This document shows positions 60,314 to 61,246 of a DNA stretch of 61,246 bases, one piece after another (positions within the stretch are counted from its first letter, which is position 1; every line of letters begins with the position of its first letter). The notes beneath the pieces were generated by a model. The model was not told the DNA's origin. It saw only the letters and a list, made by a program, of their open reading frames with translations, and ran no database searches. The DNA is from Actinoplanes auranticolor (lineage in GTDB: Bacteria; Actinomycetota; Actinomycetes; Mycobacteriales; Micromonosporaceae): NCBI RefSeq assembly GCF_018332655.1, contig NZ_BOQL01000040.1:1-61246 (forward strand), read 5' to 3'. The translations under genes were made by a program, and so were the position numbers.

Positions 60314-61210
60314 GAACTCCTAACGCGATCTCTACGCGGTCCATTTGATCAAGCGGCGCCAGCAGATCATGGCGCAGGCAAGGCTGACGAGACTGTCGTG
60401 GATGTCGAGGCGGCGTTCCCAGCGAACGGCGAGCCGGCGGAATTGGTGCAGTAGGGCGAAGGTCTGCTCGACGACGTAGCGCAGCTTGCCCAGGCCCTTG
60501 ATGTTGGGCGTTTTCGGCTTGGCGATGATCGCTTCGGTGCCGCGTTCGCGGCATGCCTGGCGGAAGGCTTCGCTGCTGTATCCCTTGTCGGCCAGCAGGA
60601 CCTCGAAGCGGCGCCGGGGCCGGCCGGGGCGCCCGGCGATCGGCGGGTAGCAGTCGAGCAGGTCGAGCGCGCGGCTGATGTCAGGCACGTTCGCGCCGCT
60701 GGTCAGCACGTAGATCGGGGTGCCGTTGCCGTCGCAGATCAAGTGGTGCTTGGAGCCGGGTTTACCGCGGTTGACCGGCGACGGGCCGGTGCCAGCGCCC
60801 CCTTTTTAGCGTCGATGTGACTGCCGTCCATCGCCGCCCGTGTCCAGTCGATCCGGTTCGCCGCGTTCAGCTTGGCGAGCAGTATCTGGTGCACCTGGTC
60901 GAAAACGCCCGCCTCGGTCCAGCGTTCCAGCCTGCGCCAGCAGGTCATCCCGGAGCCGAAGCCGAGTTCCTGGGGTAGATCTTCCCAGCCGATCCCGGTG
61001 TGCAGCACGAACAGGATGCCTTGTAGGCAGGACCTGTCCGGGATTGGCTTCGGCCCCGGCGCCTTGGCCGGCCACGGCGGCAGGACCGGCTCGATCAACG
61101 CCCACAACTGGTCATCAACATCCCAAGGCCTGGCCATGACCAGCGAACGAGATGGATCTTCATGTCGTGACGCTGATCAACATCGATTCAGCAGATCGTG
61201 TTAGGAGCTC
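60314..61210. mobile_element. Complete IS5/IS427-group insertion sequence
   Basis: An 897-bp element. The terminal inverted repeats are GAACTCCTAACGCGATCT on the left and GAGCTCCTAACACGATCT read inward from the right, with two mismatches in 18. Both ends are flanked by TTA (60311-60313 and 61211-61213), a 3-bp target duplication. The transposase is in two overlapping frames on the minus strand. The element looks intact and recent. Confidence 0.88.
60332..61137 (-). CDS. IS5-family transposase (orfA/orfB, -1 frameshift)
   Basis: OrfA runs from 61137 to its stop at 60739; orfB continues in the -1 frame to 60332. They join at a slippery AAAAAG run (plus-strand 60802-60807), giving IDAKKG then GAGTGPSPVNRGKPGSKHH, the usual IS427-group product. 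DDE residues are Asp in MDGSHID, Asp in LLADKGYSSE and Glu in RYVVEQTFALL. The N-terminal DNA-binding part is WDVDDQLWALIEPVLP with WRRLERW. Confidence 0.88.
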
Positions 61211-61246
61211 TTAGCGGTAGCCGGCTTTACCGCCGAGCCGGTCCTA

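Noticed and set aside
1..61246. CRISPR array, prophage or replication origin
   Set aside because: No regular spaced repeats, phage structural or integrase genes, or DnaA-box clusters were seen.

Overview
The window is high-GC DNA (roughly 70 percent G+C in most genes) with many GTG starts, GTGA/ATGA gene overlaps, an Lsr2 protein, an actinobacterial SthA transhydrogenase, and PadR, MarR, TetR, HxlR and MmyB-type regulators. This points to a filamentous actinomycete, most likely Actinoplanes or a related Micromonosporaceae genus. The genus is inferred from gene style and no search was run.

Layout. 1-7,000: a DHFR-fold protein, a shortened GlcE-like flavoprotein, oligopeptidase B, and an ABC-permease/ATPase/PadR operon with a perfect operator. 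7,001-12,645: a six-gene stressosome operon (RsbR, RsbS, RsbT, an RsbT-RsbX-like fusion, a hybrid histidine kinase and a receiver-PP2C phosphatase), with a divergent RsbV-like STAS gene. 13,200-20,300: MscL, a small gene under a perfect LexA box, an orphan zinc anti-sigma-like membrane protein, a CGNR regulator, a TetR pair, an L,D-transpeptidase lipoprotein, SthA and an alpha/beta hydrolase. 20,380-24,302: two paralogous secreted fasciclin proteins flank an accessory Rho and a recombination scar made of a truncated, frameshifted LuxR gene and the tail of an FG-GAP repeat gene.

24,312-28,952 is the best candidate for an undescribed system. A membrane-anchored TPR-CHAT (caspase-like) protease is transcribed divergently from a tightly coupled three-gene cassette: a Cys-rich small protein, a four-TM protein and a 66-residue protein. 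28,973-45,054 holds mostly small regulator/target units: a methyltransferase/membrane/nitroreductase operon, TetR-MFS, FAD monooxygenase-MarR-kinase, a GH5-type mannanase, Nudix, a frameshifted pair possibly related to effector-associated proteins, an aldo/keto reductase with an MmyB-type regulator, and HxlR-DHFR-GNAT.

45,055-61,246 looks like an accessory region. It holds a degenerate tRNA-Lys, three consecutive secreted proteins (Ig-like, DNRLRE/LamG, and a 2,174-residue RHS polymorphic toxin) followed by a likely immunity gene of lower GC, then a membrane protein, Lsr2 and a complete IS5/IS427-type insertion sequence with a 3-bp target duplication and a probable -1 frameshift site.

Functions are assigned from visible motifs and family knowledge. 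Where only topology or context is visible, the entry says so.
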